Shown: positions 15,975-25,271, numbered from the stretch's first letter. The stretch is 64,000 nt of DNA from Kitasatospora aureofaciens (GCA_000720845.1 JODU01000002.1:124001-188000), one strand, 5' to 3'. The notes: a model not told the origin generated them from the sequence alone. Program-made: numbers and translations.

Positions 15975-17756
15975 CTACCCGTGCCAGGACCGCCACAGCG
16001 CCGCGTAGGCGCCGTCCGCCGCGACGAGTTCCTCGTGGCTGCCCAGCTCACTGATCCGCCCGTTCTCGACCACGGCGATGACGTCCGCGTCGTGGGCGGT
16101 GTGCAGACGATGGGCGATCGCGATCACCGTGCGTCCGTCCAGGACCCGGGCCAGGGACCGTTCGAGATGGCGTGCGGCCCGTGGGTCGAGCAGGGACGTC
16201 GCCTCGTCCAACACCAGGGTGTGCGGGTCGGCGAGCACCAGGCGGGCCAGCGCGATCTGCTGGGCCTGCGCCGGGGTGAGCGTGAAGCCGCCCGAGCCGA
16301 CCTCGGTGTCCAGCCCTTCGTCGAGTCCGCGCGACCAGTCGTCCGCGTCGACCGCCCCCAGCGCCGCCCACAGCTCGGCGTCGGTCGCGCCGGTCCTGGC
16401 GAGCCGGAGGTTGTCGCGCAGGGAGCCCACGAAGACGTGGTGCTCCTGATTGACGAGGGCGACGTGCGAGCGGACCCGCTCAGCGGACATCCGGGACAGC
16501 TCCGCGCCGCCCAGGGTGATCCGGCCCTCGCGGGGCTCGTAGATGCCCGCGAGCAGCCTGCCCAGCGTCGATTTGCCGGCGCCCGAGGGACCGACCAGGG
16601 CCAGCCGGGTACCGGGGGCGACCTCCAGCGACACCTTGCGCAGCACGTCCACCCCCTCGAGGTAGCCGAAGTGCACCCGGTCGGCGTGCACGTGGCGTCC
16701 GTCGGGGGCCAGCGTGCCGTCACCGGCGTCCGGCTCGATGTCCCGCACGCCCACCAGCCGGGCCAGGGAGACCTGGGCCACCTGCAGCTCGTCGTACCAG
16801 CGCAGGATGATGCCGACCGGGTCGACGAGCATCTGCGCGATCAGGGCGGCCGTGGTCAGCTGGCCGACCCCGATCCAGCCCTGGAGGACGAAGACACCGC
16901 CGATGAGCAGGACGGAGGCGAGTACGGTCACATGGGTGACGTTGATGACGGGGAAGAGCACCGACCGCAGCCAGAGGGTGTAACGCTCCCAGGCCGTCCA
17001 CTCCCTGATCCGGCGCTCCGACAGCTCGATGCGACGGGCGTCCAGACGGTGGGACTCGACGGTGCGCCCGGCGTCCACCGTCTCGGCGAGCGCGGCGGCC
17101 ACCGCGGCGTACCCGGCGGCCTCCGAACGGTAGGCGGAGGGCGCCCTGCGGAAGTACCAGCGGCAGCCGATCACCAGCAGCGGCACCGCGATCAGCACCG
17201 CGGGCGCCAGCGGCGGCGCCGTGACCACCAGGCCACCGAGCAGCAGCACCACCCACACGACGCCGATCGCGAGCTGGGGCACGGCCTCGCGCATGGCGTT
17301 GGCGAGCCGGTCGATGTCCGTGGTGATCCGGGACAGCAGGTCGCCCGTGCCGGCCCGTTCCAGCACGCCGGGCGGCAGCCCGACCGAACGCACGAGGAAG
17401 TCCTCGCGCAGATCGGCCAGCATCCGCTCGCCGAGCATGGCCCCCCGCAGCCGTACCTCGCGCACGAACACGGCCTGCACCACGAGGGCGAGCACGAAGA
17501 GCGTGGCCGTGAGGCCGAGACGCAGCTCCTGCGCGTCGTCCGAGACCCGCTCCACGAGCCCGCCCAGCAGGTAGGGGCCCGCCATGGAGGCGATCACGGC
17601 GACGGTGTTGACGGTGACGAGGAAGAGGAACGCACGACGATGCCGGCGCAGCAGTTCTCCCACGTACGCGCGCACGGTCGGGCGGGCGCCGACGGGCAGG
17701 GTGCTCGCGGTCGTGGGTGCCGCCGGGTCGTAGGACGGTGGCGCGACGCCGATCAT
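15975..17756 (-). CDS. ABC exporter half-transporter, canonical Walker A but degenerate signature
   Basis: A 593-residue fused half-transporter. An N-terminal six-helix exporter domain (about residues 30-330) includes VTVNTVAVIASMAGPYLLGG. The ATPase has Walker A GPSGAGKST near 410, Q-loop VNQEHHVF, Walker B LVLDEATSLLD and H-loop IAHRL. The signature LSGGQ is replaced by LTPAQAQQ. Its ATG overlaps the stop of the upstream partner, so the two subunits are translationally coupled and should form a heterodimer. Substrate unknown; drug or peptide export is the usual guess. Confidence 0.9.
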   Translation of the reverse strand: MIGVAPPSYDPAAPTTASTLPVGARPTVRAYVGELLRRHRRAFLFLVTVNTVAVIASMAGPYLLGGLVERVSDDAQELRLGLTATLFVLALVVQAVFVREVRLRGAMLGERMLADLREDFLVRSVGLPPGVLERAGTGDLLSRITTDIDRLANAMREAVPQLAIGVVWVVLLLGGLVVTAPPLAPAVLIAVPLLVIGCRWYFRRAPSAYRSEAAGYAAVAAALAETVDAGRTVESHRLDARRIELSERRIREWTAWERYTLWLRSVLFPVINVTHVTVLASVLLIGGVFVLQGWIGVGQLTTAALIAQMLVDPVGIILRWYDELQVAQVSLARLVGVRDIEPDAGDGTLAPDGRHVHADRVHFGYLEGVDVLRKVSLEVAPGTRLALVGPSGAGKSTLGRLLAGIYEPREGRITLGGAELSRMSAERVRSHVALVNQEHHVFVGSLRDNLRLARTGATDAELWAALGAVDADDWSRGLDEGLDTEVGSGGFTLTPAQAQQIALARLVLADPHTLVLDEATSLLDPRAARHLERSLARVLDGRTVIAIAHRLHTAHDADVIAVVENGRISELGSHEELVAADGAYAALWRSWHG

Positions 17757-19669
17757 GCCGTCTCCTCGATCTCTTCCAGTCGGTGCAGTACGTCGTCGTC
17801 GCTCAGGGCGCCGTCGCGGACGTCGGTGAGGCCGTCGTCGGCCGGCGACCGCGCCGGCTTCCTGCCGGCCGGTACGGCGTCGGGGTGCGCCGCGGCCTCC
17901 TCGTCGGTCTCGCGGGTCACCACCGCCCGGTACCGGGGCTCGGTGTGCAGCAGTTCCCGGTGGGCGCCGACCGCGGCGACCTCGCCGTCGTGCAGGAACA
18001 CGATCCGGTCCGCGCGGTCCAGCAACAGCGGCGACGAGGTGAACACCACGGTGGTGCGCCCCGCGCGCAGCGCCCGCACACCCTCCGCGATCCGCGCCTC
18101 GGTGTGCGAGTCGACGGCCGAGGTGGGCTCGTCCAGGACCAGCGCCTCCGGGTCCGTGATCAGTGACCGGGCCAGTGCCAGCCGCTGGCGCTGGCCACCC
18201 GAGAGCGAACGGCCCCGCTCGGTGATGCGGGCGTCCATCGGGTCGTCGGCGCCGAGCGAGCCCTGCGCGAGCGCCGCCAGCACGTCACCGCACTGGGCGG
18301 CGGCCAGCGCGTCCTCGGCGGCGACCGCACCGGACGCGGGCACGTCCAGCAGCTCGCGGAGCGTTCCGGAGAGCAGCACCGGGTCCTTGTCCTGCACCAG
18401 GACCGCGGTGCGCGCGGACTTCAGGGGCAGCTCGTCCAGTGGCACCCCGCCCAGCTGGGCCGACGCGCCCTGCTCCGAAGGATGCCCGCCGAGCCGTTCC
18501 GCCAGCCGCCCGGCCGCGTCCGGGTCACCGCACACCACGGCGGTGAGCCGGCCCGCCGGGGCCAGCAGACCGGTGGCCGGGTCGTACAGGTCCCCCGTGG
18601 GGGTCTCGGCGGCACGCGAACCCCCGGTGTCCGTGGCGCGTTCCAAGGACAGCACCCGTGCGGCCCGCTTGGCCGAGGGCCGGGAGAAGGAGTACGCCAT
18701 GGCGATCTCCTCGAAGTGCCGCAACGGATAGGTGAGGATCATGACCGAGCTGTAGACGGTGACGAGTTCGCCGACGCCGATGCGGCCCTCGCGGGCCAGG
18801 TGCACGCCGTGCCAGACCACCGCGATCAGCAGCAGTCCCGGCAACAGCACCTGGATCGCGGAGATCAGGGACCACATGCGGGCACTGCGCACGGCCGCGT
18901 GGCGCACCTCCTGGGAGGCGCTGCGGTAGCGGTCGAGGAAGAGTTCCTCGCCGCCGATGCCGCGCAGCACGCGCAGTCCGGCGACGGTGTCCGAGGCGAG
19001 TTCGGTGGCGCGGCCCGCCTTGTCGCGCTGGACGTCGGCCCGCCGGGTGGCCCGGGGCAGCAGGGGCAGCACCGCGAGGGCCAGCACCGGCAGGCCCACG
19101 ATCACGACGACGCCGAGCGCCGGCTCGTAGACGACCAGCGCCACGCAGACCAGCACGATGGTGAGCGCGGCGGCGGTGAAGCGGGAGAGGGCCTCCACGA
19201 ACCAGCCGATCTTCTCGACGTCGCCGGTGGACACGGCCACGACCTCACCGGCCGCCACGCGTCGGGTCAGCGCCGAGCCCAGCAGCGCCGTCTTGCGGGC
19301 CAGGAGTTGCTGGACGCGGGCCGCGGCGGTGATCCAGTTGGTGACGGCGGTGCGGTGCAGGAAGGTGTCGCCGAGTGCATTGCCGACGCAGCACAGGACC
19401 ATGACGCCGCCCGCGAGGGCGAGCCGGCTGCCGGAGCGGTCGACGACCGCCTGGATGGCGAGACCGACACAGAAGGGCAGGGCGGAGACGGAGGCGAAGT
19501 GCAGCAGGCCCCAGGCCAGTGACTTGAGTTGGCCATCGAGCTGGTTGCGGAACAGCCACCACAGGAATCGGGGGCCCGAGCGTGCGTCCGGCACACCCGG
19601 GTCGGGATACGGAAGGTCTTGGATCTGCATGACGTCCCAGTGGCTCGTGTCAGGGGGTGCCGTTGCCAT
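17753..19669 (-). CDS. ABC exporter half-transporter, degenerate Walker A but canonical signature
   Basis: The 638-residue partner of the downstream ABC gene. The membrane domain lies at about residues 45-325. In the ATPase the P-loop is replaced by VVCGDPDAAGRLAER, lacking GxxGxGK[ST], and the H-loop histidine is replaced (FTSSPLLLDRAD). The signature LSGGQRQRLALARSL and Walker B LVLDEPTSAVD are intact. The acidic C-terminal tail ends HRLEEIEETA. Pairing with the other subunit leaves one complete composite site and one dead one. A second possible start, MQIQDLPYP, lies at 19630. Confidence 0.9.
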   Translation of the reverse strand: MATAPPDTSHWDVMQIQDLPYPDPGVPDARSGPRFLWWLFRNQLDGQLKSLAWGLLHFASVSALPFCVGLAIQAVVDRSGSRLALAGGVMVLCCVGNALGDTFLHRTAVTNWITAAARVQQLLARKTALLGSALTRRVAAGEVVAVSTGDVEKIGWFVEALSRFTAAALTIVLVCVALVVYEPALGVVVIVGLPVLALAVLPLLPRATRRADVQRDKAGRATELASDTVAGLRVLRGIGGEELFLDRYRSASQEVRHAAVRSARMWSLISAIQVLLPGLLLIAVVWHGVHLAREGRIGVGELVTVYSSVMILTYPLRHFEEIAMAYSFSRPSAKRAARVLSLERATDTGGSRAAETPTGDLYDPATGLLAPAGRLTAVVCGDPDAAGRLAERLGGHPSEQGASAQLGGVPLDELPLKSARTAVLVQDKDPVLLSGTLRELLDVPASGAVAAEDALAAAQCGDVLAALAQGSLGADDPMDARITERGRSLSGGQRQRLALARSLITDPEALVLDEPTSAVDSHTEARIAEGVRALRAGRTTVVFTSSPLLLDRADRIVFLHDGEVAAVGAHRELLHTEPRYRAVVTRETDEEAAAHPDAVPAGRKPARSPADDGLTDVRDGALSDDDVLHRLEEIEETA

Positions 19670-19860
19670 ACGGCATCAAGAGGCTGCAAACCGTGAAAGG
19701 TTCGCGTCGCCGCATGCCCAAAATCAAGCGGTTTTCCGCGATGGGGCACGAATCCGGCTGCGCGCCGCCGCGTGCCGTCCGCCGGCGTCGGCAGTGGTCC
19801 ACCCGCCCCCGTCCGCAACCGTCGTGACGACCTGCCCGCCGGGAGTGCGACGATGGACGA

Positions 19861-20619
19861 ATGGCACGTGGTGGTGGACGGCGTACGGCGGTCGCGGTGG
19901 CGGCCCTTGGATCCCTGCTGGCGGTGACGGCGCTGTCCGCCTGCGGCGGCCCGTCTCAGGACGGCGCGGACTCCCGGGCGAGCGGACCCCCCGGCGGGGG
20001 CGGCCGGAGCAGTGCGGCGTCCGACCCGACCAGGATCCCCGGCGTCGGCGACCGGCTCCAGGAGCGGATCCCCAGCGACTCGCGCCAGGTCGTCGCGGTG
20101 TACGGGGACGGAAAGGATTCCGCCGACTCCACGGTCGTGCTCTACACGAAGCAGGGCTCCGCCTGGCACCGCGCCAGGAGTTGGGCGGCGCACAACGGCA
20201 CGAAGGGGTGGACGACCGACCACCACGAGAACGACAAGCGCAGCCCCGTCGGGGTGTTCACACTCAGCGACGCGGGCGGCGTGCTCCCGGACCCGGATCC
20301 GGCCCCCGGCACGGGGCTGCCGTACAGCAGATCCGCGAGCTTCGCGGCACCGCGGTGGTGGGCGAAGCCGTACTGGCACGACTTCGACTACGTCATCGCC
20401 ATCGACTACAACCGCGTCAAGGGCACCCCGCCGAACGACCCGACCCGCCCCGAGGGCGCCTCGAAGGGCGGTTCGATCTGGCTGCACATGGACCACGGCA
20501 GCGGCACGTCGGCCTGCGTCAGCCTGCCCAAGCCGGCGATGGAGTACCTGCTGCGCACCTTGGACCCGGACCGGCACCCCGTGGTGGTCATGGGGGACAG
20601 GGCGCACCTGAAGGCCTGA
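19861..20619 (+). CDS. L,D-transpeptidase-like (YkuD-type) lipoprotein
   Basis: A 252-residue protein with a basic start, hydrophobic stretch and lipobox VTALSACGG (Cys about 27), then a Gly/Ser-rich linker. The catalytic domain runs from about residue 70: VVAVYGDGKDSADSTVVLYTKQG, KRSPVGVFTLSDAGG and IWLHMDHGSGTSACVSLP, which supplies the YkuD-type histidine and nucleophilic cysteine. L,D-transpeptidases form 3-3 peptidoglycan cross-links outside the membrane. The motif order fits, but ACVSLP departs from the common HGC[AV]R form, so catalytic competence needs proof. Confidence 0.8.
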   Translation: MARGGGRRTAVAVAALGSLLAVTALSACGGPSQDGADSRASGPPGGGGRSSAASDPTRIPGVGDRLQERIPSDSRQVVAVYGDGKDSADSTVVLYTKQGSAWHRARSWAAHNGTKGWTTDHHENDKRSPVGVFTLSDAGGVLPDPDPAPGTGLPYSRSASFAAPRWWAKPYWHDFDYVIAIDYNRVKGTPPNDPTRPEGASKGGSIWLHMDHGSGTSACVSLPKPAMEYLLRTLDPDRHPVVVMGDRAHLKA

Positions 20620-20696
20620 GCGCGCACCTTCCGGCACGCGGCACCGCCAAGATCGTCCGTCCCCACCGATCGCCGGGATTGCTTAGATCGCCCGGA

Positions 20697-21170
20697 TCAC
20701 GCCGTCCGGCAGCCCTCGCCCGTGCCGGACCCGGGCTCGTGCCCGTCGATCAGGGTGTCCAGCAGTCCGCCCAGTACCGCGCGCTGCTCGTCCGTCAGCG
20801 GGGCCAGGATCTCCTCGGCGGCGGACCGGCGCGCACCGTGCAGTTCCCCGAGGGCGGCGCGTCCGTCGTCGGTCAGCTCGATCCGGATGACCCGGCGGTT
20901 GGCGGGATCCGGGGCGCGGCGCACTTTCCCGGCCGCTTCGAGCCCGTCGACCAGGGTCGTCACCGCCCGGGGCACGACCTCCAGGCGCTCGGCGAGGTCC
21001 GCCATGCGCGGGGGGGAGCCGTAGTGTGCCAGCGTGCGCAGCAGCCGGGACTGGGCCGGGGTGATGCCGAGGTCGCGGTGCTCGAGATGGCGCTTCTGGA
21101 TGCGGTGCACCCGGCGGGTGAGTCGCAGCAGCTGCTCGGCGAGCAGGCCGTCGGGATCGGGGGCGGTCAT
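20697..21170 (-). CDS. MarR family transcriptional regulator
   Basis: A 157-residue winged-helix protein: LGITPAQSRLLRTLAHYGSPPRMADLAERLEVVPRAVTTLVDGLEAAGKVRR is the MarR helix-turn-helix and wing entry, followed by DPANRRVIRIELTDDGR, the beta-wing. The ends supply the dimer helices. It is divergent from an ABC exporter gene 150 bp away with a dyad between, the standard arrangement for a MarR repressor that senses a toxic compound and derepresses its exporter. The ligand is unknown. Confidence 0.92.
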   Translation of the reverse strand: MTAPDPDGLLAEQLLRLTRRVHRIQKRHLEHRDLGITPAQSRLLRTLAHYGSPPRMADLAERLEVVPRAVTTLVDGLEAAGKVRRAPDPANRRVIRIELTDDGRAALGELHGARRSAAEEILAPLTDEQRAVLGGLLDTLIDGHEPGSGTGEGCRTA

Positions 21171-21205
21171 GGGGGAACAATATCAGGATGATGTTCATTG
21201 TGAGC

Positions 21206-21224
21206 ATAGGTAACAATGACCTAT
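21206..21224. promoter_or_regulatory. Probable MarR operator (ATAGGT-N7-ACCTAT)
   Basis: ATAGGT (21206-21211) and ACCTAT (21219-21224) are exact inverted repeats in the AT-rich interval between marR-like and ABC genes. A second looser pair, ACAAT (about 21177-21181) and ATTGT (about 21197-21201), flanks it on the regulator side. Size and position fit MarR control of both genes. Confidence 0.55.
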
Positions 21225-21318
21225 GATCCGTGAGGTCCGAGAATGCCTGCCGCAGGCCCTGGAGGTCTGCGCTCCGAAGGCTTCGCGGGCCTCCCCTCGT
21301 CCGCCTCCGAAGGAGCCC

Positions 21319-23121
21319 ATGCACCCCGATCGCGAATCCGCCTGGACCGCACCCGCCGACGCCGAGGAACAGCCCCGGCAGGTGCGCCGCATCCTCAAGC
21401 TGTTCCGCCCCTACCGCGGCCGCCTCGCGGTCGTCGGCCTGCTGGTCGGCGCCGCGTCCCTGGTGTCGGTCGCCACGCCCTTCCTGCTCAAGGAGATCCT
21501 CGACGTCGCGATCCCCGAGGGGCGCACGGGCCTGCTGAGCCTGCTCGCCCTCGGCATGATCTTCGGCGCCGTCCTCACCAGCGTCTTCGGCGTGCTGCAG
21601 ACCCTGATCTCCACGACCGTGGGCCAGCGGGTCATGCACGACCTGCGCACCGCCGTCTACGGCCGGCTCCAGCAGATGTCCCTCGCCTTCTTCACCCGCA
21701 CCCGCACCGGCGAGGTCCAGTCCCGCATCGCCAACGACATCGGCGGCATGCAGGCCACCGTCACCTCGACGGCGACCTCGCTGGTGTCCAACCTCACCAG
21801 CGTGGTCGCCACCATCGTGGCCATGGTCGTCCTCGACTGGCGCCTCACCGTCGTCTCGCTGCTGCTCCTCCCCGTGTTCGTGTGGATCAGCCGCCGCGTC
21901 GGCAGGGAACGCCGGAAGATCACCACCCGGCGCCAGAAGCAGATGGCCGCGATGGCCGCCACGGTCACCGAGTCGCTCTCTGTCAGCGGCATCCTGCTCG
22001 GCCGCACCATGGGCCGGTCCGACTCGCTCACCCGCGCCTTCGCGGACGAGTCCGAGAGCCTGGTCGACCTGGAAGTGCGGTCGAACATGGCGGGCCGCTG
22101 GCGGATGGCCGTCATCACGATCGTCATGGCCGCCATGCCGGCCGTCATCTACTGGACCGCCGGCATCGCCCTGCAGCTCGGCGGCCCCGACGTCTCCCTC
22201 GGCACGATCGTCGCTTTCGTCTCGCTCCAGCAGGGGCTGTTCCGCCCGACCGTGAGCCTGTTGTCGACCGGTGTGCAGATCCAGACCTCGCTCGCGCTGT
22301 TCCAGCGCATCTTCGAGTACCTCGACCTGCCGATCGACATCACCGAGCGGGAGGACCCCGTCCACCTCGACCACATCAAGGGTGAGATCCGCTTCGAGAA
22401 CGTCGAGTTCGGCTACGGCGGCAAGGGCGGCCCGGTGCTCGACGGCATCGACATCGCCGTCCCCGCCGGCAGCAGTCTCGCCGTCGTCGGTCCCACCGGC
22501 GCCGGCAAGTCCACGCTCGGCCACCTGGTGCCGCGGCTGTACGACGTGACGGGTGGCCGGGTCACCCTCGACGGGGTCGACGTGCGCGATCTCGATTTCG
22601 ACACCCTCGCCCGCGCGGTCGGCGTCGTCTCGCAGGAGACGTACCTCTTCCACGCCTCCGTCGCCGAGAACCTGCGCTTCGCCAAGCCGGACGCCACGGA
22701 CGCGGAGCTGGAGGCGGCGGCCAGGGCGGCCCAGATCCACGACCACATCGCCGCCCTGCCAGACGGCTACGACACCGTGGTCGGCGAGCGCGGCCACCGC
22801 TTCTCCGGCGGTGAGAAGCAGCGCCTGGCCATCGCCCGCACCATCCTGCGCGACCCGCCCGTCCTCGTCCTGGACGAGGCGACCAGCGCCCTGGACACCC
22901 GTACCGAGGCCGCCGTGCAGGGCGCCATCGACGCTCTGTCCGCCAACCGCACCACGATCACCATCGCGCACCGCCTCTCCACCGTCCAGGGCGCCGACCG
23001 CATCGTGGTCCTCGACTCCGGACGCCTGGCCGAACAGGGCACGCACGAGGCGTTGCTGGCGCAGGACGGGAGGTATGCCGCGCTGGTCCGCAGGGACGCC
23101 CGACTGGAGCCGACAAGATGA
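21319..23121 (+). CDS. ABC exporter (homodimer-type half-transporter)
   Basis: A 600-residue half-transporter starting MHPDRESAWTAP with GAAGGAG just upstream; an ATG at 21223 is in frame but poorly supported. The six-helix exporter domain spans about residues 30-310 (LAVVGLLVGAASLVSVATPFLLKEILDVAI). The ATPase is fully canonical: Walker A GPTGAGKST, Q-loop VSQETYLF, signature FSGGEKQRLAIARTIL, Walker B LVLDEATSALD, H-loop IAHRLS. It probably works as a homodimeric drug-type exporter under the divergent MarR repressor. Confidence 0.92.
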   Translation: MHPDRESAWTAPADAEEQPRQVRRILKLFRPYRGRLAVVGLLVGAASLVSVATPFLLKEILDVAIPEGRTGLLSLLALGMIFGAVLTSVFGVLQTLISTTVGQRVMHDLRTAVYGRLQQMSLAFFTRTRTGEVQSRIANDIGGMQATVTSTATSLVSNLTSVVATIVAMVVLDWRLTVVSLLLLPVFVWISRRVGRERRKITTRRQKQMAAMAATVTESLSVSGILLGRTMGRSDSLTRAFADESESLVDLEVRSNMAGRWRMAVITIVMAAMPAVIYWTAGIALQLGGPDVSLGTIVAFVSLQQGLFRPTVSLLSTGVQIQTSLALFQRIFEYLDLPIDITEREDPVHLDHIKGEIRFENVEFGYGGKGGPVLDGIDIAVPAGSSLAVVGPTGAGKSTLGHLVPRLYDVTGGRVTLDGVDVRDLDFDTLARAVGVVSQETYLFHASVAENLRFAKPDATDAELEAAARAAQIHDHIAALPDGYDTVVGERGHRFSGGEKQRLAIARTILRDPPVLVLDEATSALDTRTEAAVQGAIDALSANRTTITIAHRLSTVQGADRIVVLDSGRLAEQGTHEALLAQDGRYAALVRRDARLEPTR

Positions 23122-23164
23122 CGATATGCCGGGTTTGTCGCTATATGGGGGTTACCGTGCCCGC

Positions 23165-24124
23165 ATGCAGATGAACACACCGCCACGGAGCGCGAGAAGC
23201 GTGAGAAGCGCGCGGAGCGCCAGAGGTCCCAGAGGGAGCCTCGGAAGCCCCACAGGCCTCGGAGGTCCCAGAAGCCCCAGAAGCCCCAGGAGAGCGGTCC
23301 GGCTGACGCGCCGGGGCCGTATCGCCCTGATCGCGGTCGGCGCCGTCGTAGCCGGTACCGCCGTGGCGGTGCCGTTGCTGACGGCGGACGAGGAGGGCGA
23401 GTCCCGTCCCACCTCCCTGGTGATCCCGGAGGGCTGGCGGGCGACCCAGATCTACGGCGCCGTCGACAAGGTGCTCGCCCTGCCCGCGGGCACCACCAAG
23501 AAGTCCCTCGCCAAGGCCGGCCTCAAGCTCCCGAACGACGCCGAGGGCAACCCCGAGGGCTATCTCTTCCCCGCGACCTATCCGCTGGGCGAGAACCCCA
23601 CCCCGGAGAAGCTGCTTGCCGCCATGGTCGACACGGCGAACAAGAAGTTCACCGGCGCGCCGGTCGCCGCGGGCGCCCAGCGCAACGCGCTGAACGTCTA
23701 CCAGGCGGTCACCATCGCCAGCATCGTGCAGGCGGAGGCCGCCGCCAAGGAGGACATGGGCAAGGTGGCCCGGGTGATCTTCAACCGGCTGGAACGCGGG
23801 ATGCCGCTGCAGATGGACTCCACCATCAACTACGCCCTGGACCGTTCCACCCTGAAGACCACCGACAAGGACACGAAGATCGACAGTCCGTACAACTCGT
23901 ACCAGCGCATGGGGCTGCCGCCCACCCCCATCGCCAATCCGGGCGACGAGGCGATGAGTGCCGCGATCAACCCGACCGCCGGTGACTGGCTCTACTTCGT
24001 CACGGTCAAGCCGGGCGACACGCGCTTCACCGCCGACTACGCCGAACACCAGCGCAACGTGGACGAGTTCGACCGACTGCAGCAGAGCGCCTCGAAGCAG
24101 GCCGGGGCCGAGGCCGCCAAGTGA
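23165..24124 (+). CDS. mltG: Endolytic transglycosylase MltG-like (YceG)
   Basis: A 319-residue protein with a Ser/Arg/Gly/Pro low-complexity cytoplasmic N terminus (about 1-50), one membrane helix IALIAVGAVVAGTAVAVPLL (about 54-74) and a YceG domain. Diagnostic pieces are NPEGYLFPATYPL, IASIVQAEAAAKEDMGKVARVIFNRLERGMPLQMDSTINYAL and GLPPTPIANPGDEAMSAAINP. The glutamate after SIVQA matches the catalytic acid. MltG cuts nascent glycan strands. It is shorter than the main MltG of most actinobacteria, so it may be a paralogue. ATGs at 23126, 23165 and 23171 are possible; none has a strong ribosome binding site. Confidence 0.85.
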   Translation: MQMNTPPRSARSVRSARSARGPRGSLGSPTGLGGPRSPRSPRRAVRLTRRGRIALIAVGAVVAGTAVAVPLLTADEEGESRPTSLVIPEGWRATQIYGAVDKVLALPAGTTKKSLAKAGLKLPNDAEGNPEGYLFPATYPLGENPTPEKLLAAMVDTANKKFTGAPVAAGAQRNALNVYQAVTIASIVQAEAAAKEDMGKVARVIFNRLERGMPLQMDSTINYALDRSTLKTTDKDTKIDSPYNSYQRMGLPPTPIANPGDEAMSAAINPTAGDWLYFVTVKPGDTRFTADYAEHQRNVDEFDRLQQSASKQAGAEAAK

Positions 24125-24136
24125 CCGGTCGGGGCG

Positions 24137-25216
24137 TCACGCGGCGACCGGCTCCCCCTCGGCCAGCAGCCGTCTGATGTCCCGCACGGCCGCGCGTCCC
24201 GCCCGGTTGGCGCCGATGGTGCTGGCGGAGGGCCCGTAGCCGACGAGGTGGATACGCGGGTCGGCGACCGCGCGCGTGCCCTCGACCCGGATGCCGCCGC
24301 CCGCCTCCCGCAGCCGTAGCGGCCTCAGATGGTCGACGGCGGCCCGGAACCCGGTCGCCCACAGGATGACGTCCGCGGCCACCCGCCGCCCGTCGCTCCA
24401 CTCCACCCCCTCCGGGGTGATCCGGTCGAACATGGGCTGCCGGTCCAGCACCCCGGACTCCAGTCCGGCCCGCACCGCCTCGTTCAGCGGCAGCCCGGTC
24501 ACCGACACGACACTCTTCGGCGGCAGCCCCTGCCGCACCCGTTCCTCCACGAGCGCCACCGCCGCCCGGCCCGCGTCCTCGTCGAAGGGCCCCTCGCGGA
24601 AGACGGGGGGCCTCCTGGTCACCCACGTGGTGGCCGCCGCGTACGGGGCGATCTCCAGCAGGTGCTGCGTGCCCGAGGCACCGCCGCCGACCACGACCAC
24701 GCGCCGGCCCGCGAACTCCTGTGGCCCGGCGTACTGCGCGGTGTGCAACTGCCGCCCCCGGAAGGTCTCCTGTCCCCGATAGCGCGGCCAGAAGGGCCGG
24801 TCCCAGGTACCGGTCGCGTTGATCAGCGCGCGCGTCGACCAGGACCCGGCCGACGTCTCGACGAGCAGCCGTCCGTCCGCCCCCTCGCGCACGGCGCGCA
24901 CATCGACCGGCCGCAGCACCCGCAGGTCGAAGGTCCGCTCGTATTCGGCGAAGTACCCGCTCACCACCTCGGCGGACGGCCGGGCCGGATCCGCGCCGGT
25001 CAGTTCCATCCCCGGCAGGGCGTGCATGCCGTGCACCTTGCCGTACGTCAGGGACGGCCAGCGGAACTGCCAGGCCCCGCCGGGCCCCGGGGAGTGGTCG
25101 AGCACCACGAAGTCGCGCTCGGGCTCGAAGCCCGTGCGCCGCAGGTGATAGGCGGCGGCGAGCCCGGCCTGACCGGCCCCGATGACGACGACCTCGACCT
25201 CGCGTGTGTTGTTCAC
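24137..25216 (-). CDS. Flavin-containing monooxygenase-like NAD(P)/FAD oxidoreductase
   Basis: A 359-residue two-dinucleotide-fold flavoprotein. VVVIGAGQAGLAAAYHLRR is the FAD-binding GxGxxG motif near residue 10. FRWPSLTYGKVHGMHALPGMEL is the substrate-side region. VVVVGGGASGTQHLLEI is the NADPH-binding motif near residue 170, and ILWATGFRAAVDHL is the flavin ATG motif. It resembles the group with CzcO/FMO proteins that oxygenate N, S or C atoms of small compounds. Substrate unknown. It is convergent with mltG-like, 12 bp apart. Confidence 0.87.
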   Translation of the reverse strand: MNNTREVEVVVIGAGQAGLAAAYHLRRTGFEPERDFVVLDHSPGPGGAWQFRWPSLTYGKVHGMHALPGMELTGADPARPSAEVVSGYFAEYERTFDLRVLRPVDVRAVREGADGRLLVETSAGSWSTRALINATGTWDRPFWPRYRGQETFRGRQLHTAQYAGPQEFAGRRVVVVGGGASGTQHLLEIAPYAAATTWVTRRPPVFREGPFDEDAGRAAVALVEERVRQGLPPKSVVSVTGLPLNEAVRAGLESGVLDRQPMFDRITPEGVEWSDGRRVAADVILWATGFRAAVDHLRPLRLREAGGGIRVEGTRAVADPRIHLVGYGPSASTIGANRAGRAAVRDIRRLLAEGEPVAA

Positions 25217-25271
25217 GGTTCTACCAACGGCGTGGCAGGCCCCGATCTTCCCCCGGTGTCAGGATGGGGTC

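Noticed and set aside
15685..15996. 103-codon minus-strand frame in the gene-free stretch
   Set aside because: Overlaps the ABC transporter 3' end and is low-complexity (ESHEADESNESDG and Arg/Gly runs); no ribosome binding site or family likeness.
10881..18731. Giant 2616-codon plus-strand open frame
   Set aside because: It runs antisense through several well-supported minus-strand genes and through the plus-strand YdjM-like gene in another frame. Its composition is a codon-bias shadow, common in very GC-rich DNA.
20683..23046. 787-codon minus-strand open frame over the ABC exporter
   Set aside because: Antisense shadow of the canonical ABC gene and of the marR-like gene in another frame; His/Asp/Gly-rich with no domain.
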